Origin: Hyaloraphidium curvatum
Lineage: Eukaryota; Monoblepharomycota; Hyaloraphidiomycetes; Hyaloraphidiales; Hyaloraphidiaceae
Direction of reading: 5' to 3'
Length of the DNA stretch: 64,000 nucleotides
Assembly: GCA_025558095.1 (NCBI GenBank)
Contig: JAIVFI010000001.1
Span: 634,501-698,500 of the forward strand
The first letter of the stretch is position 1; every line of letters starts with the position of its first letter. Shown in pieces: positions 61,095 through 64,000 of this stretch. The notes under the pieces were generated by a model. It worked only from the letters and a program-made list of their open reading frames with translations. It was not told the origin of the DNA and made no database searches. A program made the translations under genes and the position numbers.

Positions 61095-62227
61095 ATGGGC
61101 AAGACGCGGTGGACCAACGCGGATATCCCGTCGCTCCGGGGCAAGAACGCGATCGTCACGGGCGCCAACATCGGTCTCGGCCTCGAAATCGCCGCGCAGC
61201 TGGCGCTCCACGGGGCGCATGTGATCTTGGCGTGCCGCAATCCGACCAAGGCCGCCGGGGCTCTCAAGGACATTGAGGAGCGGCTCGCCAAGGTCCCCGA
61301 GGGGGGCAGCGCCGAGACGATGCAGGTAGATTGCGCGTCGCTCAAGTCCGTCAAGGCCTTTTGCGAGGCCGTCAAGGCAAAGAAACTTCCGTCCTTGGAC
61401 ATTCTCGTCTGCAACGCCGGGATAATGTGCGTTGGCAACAATTTGCTGCCGACTTGAAGGTCTCGCTGATCTCCCATGCCCGCCGCGCAGGGCACCGGGG
61501 GAGTGGACCAAGACGGAGGACGGATTCGAGGTCCAGTTCGGCGTCAACGTGCTCTCTCACTTCGCCATGGTCGAGGGCCTGCTGCCCCAGTTGGAGGCGA
61601 CTCCGGGCTCCCGCGTCGTGCACCAGAGCTCGAGCGGCAACTACATCCCCTCGTCTGTCCCGTTCGACGACCTGAACTTTTCCAAATCGACGTGGACCTC
61701 GACCTTCAAGTACCAGGCGTACGGCATGTCCAAACTGGGCAACATCCTCTTCTCCAACGAGCTTGATCGTCGCCTTCGTGCCGCCGGCAAGGCCAACCCG
61801 ACCTCGATCGCGGTGCACCCCGGCCTCGTGATCGGCCAGCTGCAGGAGCAGGCGACGTCATCTTGGTGGGAACGGGTGACCTACCCCTTGATCAAGACGT
61901 TGGGGCTGTCGCAAACCTACGAGCTCGGAGCGCTGCCCGCCTTGTACGCCGCGACGTCGCCCGACGCCAAGGGCGGCAAGTTCTGTGGGTGGTTTGCTGC
62001 CGCTTTGGGACTACATTCTGATCCGACGCAGACGGACCGGACGGCATCAGCAACGGCAGCCTGGGAGGCTACCCGATCGAGCTCCAGCCCAACAAGCTGG
62101 CCCTTGATCCCGAGATCATCCGCAAATGTGAGTGTTCGAAGCAGTGTGCTGCCGGCAACCTTTTGACCCCAAGAAAACAGACTTCGACGAGTGTGAAAAG
62201 CTCACGGCTGTGAAATACAAGCTGTGA
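61095..62227 (+). CDS. Short-chain dehydrogenase, retinol-dehydrogenase/WWOX-like
   Basis: Exons 61095-61426, 61491-61984, 62032-62127 and 62181-62227 give 322 aa. Rossmann motif KNAIVTGANIGLGLEIAA (TGxxxGxG), LACRNPTKAAG coenzyme loop, ILVCNAGIMAPGEW (NAG restored across intron 1), FGVNVLSHFAMVEGL, the catalytic Ser in VVHQSSSGNY and YGMSKLGNILFSNEL (YxxxK). VHPGLVIGQL then leads to KFYGPDGISNGSLGGYPIEL, completed by splicing. These are the marks of the fungal retinol-dehydrogenase-like SDRs, NADP-dependent and of unknown substrate. The last exon is only 47 nt. It converges with the CoA-transferase gene, 206 bp apart. Confidence 0.92.
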
Positions 62228-62433
62228 ACGTCTGTGAGATGTAGATTGATGGCTCCTGTTTGATGTTTCTTGTATAGATTCGATTTGATTGGACGAGCGA
62301 CCCAACCACCTCCACTCTTGCGCAGGGGGTATACTGCAAATTGACACACTGAAACGAGCCCCTGCAGTCACACTGCCACGTTCTCCGCGCTGCCCCGCAG
62401 CCGAAGCCACCGTCTTCCGTCTTTGGCGAGCCT

Positions 62434-64000
62434 TCAGAGCCGGGCTCCCGCCCCCGCCGACGCGCCGGCGTCCTCCGGAGGATCCACGAACGCCTTGACC
62501 TTGTCGTAGCCTGCGCAAATCCGCCGTTAGCCCGCCCCTTTGTCCCCGCGTCGCGGATTGCGGACGCACCGAAAGGCCTCGGCGACCACCTGTACCGCAG
62601 CGGCGTCGTGCCGAGCTGCAGCGGCTGGTTCAGGTACTTGACCGTCCCGTACGGCGACTGGCGGTCCTCGGTGTAGAGCTTCTCGTCGTACAGCTCCGGC
62701 CTGACCTTGGGGAGATATTTGACCGCCAGCAGGGTGCCGTACACGGGGGTCTGCATGTAGTACGGCTGGCGAGGAGGGAGGGCCGAGAAGATCTTGCGGG
62801 TCACGTCGTCGGGGTACTTGCCGACGGCCTGGATGAACAGAGCCGCCTGCGTGAGCTGGAATCGCGAGGGGCCTCAGAGTTTGGCTCGCGAGTCGGGCGA
62901 TCGGACGAAACCAACCGACGTCTGCACGAGGTAGCTTCCGCCAACGGTCGCGCGGCGGAGAAGGGCCGTGAGCACGCCGAGCGCGCTGAACTGGGCGGTG
63001 GAGAGGTCGCACACGGGGAAGGCGATGGCTGGACGGAAACATCAGCTTGCGCCCTCCAGGCAGCGCCGACAAGCACCCACAGGTGGGCATGTGCTCCCCG
63101 AACGGCGGCTTCGGGTCGTAGAGCTGGAACTTGGCCATCTCGGCGTGGATCCCCGTGACCATCTGCGCCAGCGGGTCGAACCCGGGGTTCGGCGCCATCG
63201 GCCCGTGGAAGCCGAAGCAGTTGGACTGCACGTAGATGATGCCCCGGTCGCGGTCCTTGACCATCTCGGCGACCTGCTTGGGGCCGAAGCCGAGGCGGTC
63301 GAGGGCGCCGTATGCGTAGCTGGAAGAAAAGGCCGGATCAATAGGCTGTGCGTCGCGCGAGAAGGTAGTTACTCACTTCTGGATGACGACGTCGGCGTCC
63401 TTGATCATGGCCGTCAGCGTCGCGCGGTCCGTGTTGTCCTTCAGATCCAAGAAAATCGACCTCTTGCCAACCTGAGTGTCGTACCCGAGGGTCGGAATGT
63501 CCTGCGCGGCATCACGCCAAATCGTGAGTTGCAGCCTCCAACACGCCGAGAAGAACCCCACCTCGAGCACCGGGCTCTGCACCTTGACCACCTGCGCGCC
63601 CATGCTCGCCAGAAAAGTGCCCGCCTTCGGCCCCGCCAGGATCCGGGCAATCTCCACCACCTTGAGCCCCTCGAGCAGCTGCGGCGGGTTGGTCCTCGCC
63701 GTGTCGCGCGGGAGCGGCGTGGGCTTCCACGCGCCCGCGCTGCCCGACGGGTTGGGGATCGCGTCCACCTCGATGAACGGGTACGGCGCGATGGCCTTGC
63801 CCTGCTCGCTCGCGTCCCACTTGGCGCGGTCCATGTTGGCGACCGCGACGTGGTGGTTGGCGTTCATGCGCTCCTCGAGCGCGTGCGAGTCCCAGGAGCG
63901 GACCTTTTCCGTCATCATTTTGAAGAAGCGCGGGCGGTCCGTCTTGACGAGCTGGTGCATGAGGTCGTTCTCGGCCTGGGTGAAGCCGAGGTTGGTGAGG
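62434..64000 (-). CDS. CoA-transferase family III (CaiB/BaiF) protein, 5' end outside window
   Basis: At least six exons are visible; the gene starts beyond the window. The part seen begins with a ~75-residue segment and then a CaiB core: LLEGLKVVEIARILAGPKAG, FLASMGAQVVKVQSP, DIPTLGYDTQVGKRSIFLDL, ADVVIQSYAYGALDRLGFGP (restored by splicing), IIYVQSNCFGFHGPMAPNPG, and YYMQTPVYGTLLAVKYLP. The usual catalytic Asp lies in the 'D.g.t.R' context, but this part is not clear here. The last exon encodes YDKVKAFVDPPEDAG and ends in a Gly/Ala tail. Such enzymes transfer CoA between carboxylic acids (racemase or formyl-CoA-transferase like). The residues before LLEGLKVV suggest a second, N-terminal CaiB-like domain outside the window. 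Confidence 0.85.

Overview
The window is nuclear DNA of a GC-rich fungus. Genes are dense, and I found about 30 protein-coding genes on both strands. Most carry short spliceosomal introns, usually 46-70 nt, with GT donors (often GTGGGT, GTACGT or GTGAGT), CTGAC/CTAAC-like branch sites and AG acceptors. Lineage markers include BRR2, PRP38, CCZ1, DNA polymerase eta, carboxypeptidase Y, a YOR1-like ABCC pump and an ELMO-domain protein. The sulfotransferase-like protein and the possible Crinkler-header-like proteins would fit an early-diverging (chytrid-grade) fungus better than Dikarya, but that placement is a guess. I rebuilt gene models by hand. Wherever I give exon coordinates, the spliced length is a whole number of codons and the joined protein restores a family motif or an uninterrupted frame.

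Layout. 0.1-5.4 kb: sulfotransferase-like type II membrane protein, divergent from a phenol-hydroxylase-type FAD monooxygenase, then an unknown multi-span membrane protein. 6.4-9 kb: eight-exon polynucleotide kinase/phosphatase, divergent from a small NTF2-like protein. 9.1-13.8 kb: full ABCB transporter. 13.9-15.4 kb: two small genes with ubiquitin-like, Crinkler-header-like folds, the second with a C-terminal membrane anchor found only after splicing. 15.7-22.6 kb: BRR2 helicase. 22.9-25.5 kb: large RS/RD-rich protein. 26.2-27.8 kb: MFS transporter. 28.6-30.7 kb: secreted protein with four Cys-rich repeats, then a small unknown protein. 30.8-33.5 kb: Myb/SANT protein, divergent from CCZ1. 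33.5-36.8 kb: DNA polymerase eta, divergent from an ELMO-domain protein. 36.9-39.7 kb: SNF2 ATPase with RING and two SUMO-interacting-like motifs. 40.2-41.4 kb: pirin. 41.5-44.5 kb: PRP38, divergent from NFU1. 44.9-50 kb: YOR1-like ABCC transporter. 50.1-50.5 kb: small membrane protein absent from simple ORF calls. 50.8-55.5 kb: alpha/beta hydrolase, an unknown basic protein and a long-chain acyl-CoA synthetase. 56-58 kb: carboxypeptidase Y. 58-62.2 kb: F-box protein, Gfo/Idh/MocA oxidoreductase and a short-chain dehydrogenase. 62.4 kb to the window end: CoA-transferase family III protein, 5' end outside.

Functional themes. Many genes are divergent pairs sharing 75-450 bp promoters. Splicing (BRR2, PRP38, perhaps the RS/RD protein) and DNA damage or SUMO/ubiquitin stress (PNKP, polymerase eta, SNF2-RING) are over-represented, but this may simply be dense fungal gene order. 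There is no operon, CRISPR array, integrated virus or clear transposon. The least conventional content is the Crinkler-header-like pair, the secreted Cys-repeat protein, the SNF2-RING-SIM protein and a GC-AG intron in the ABCC gene.
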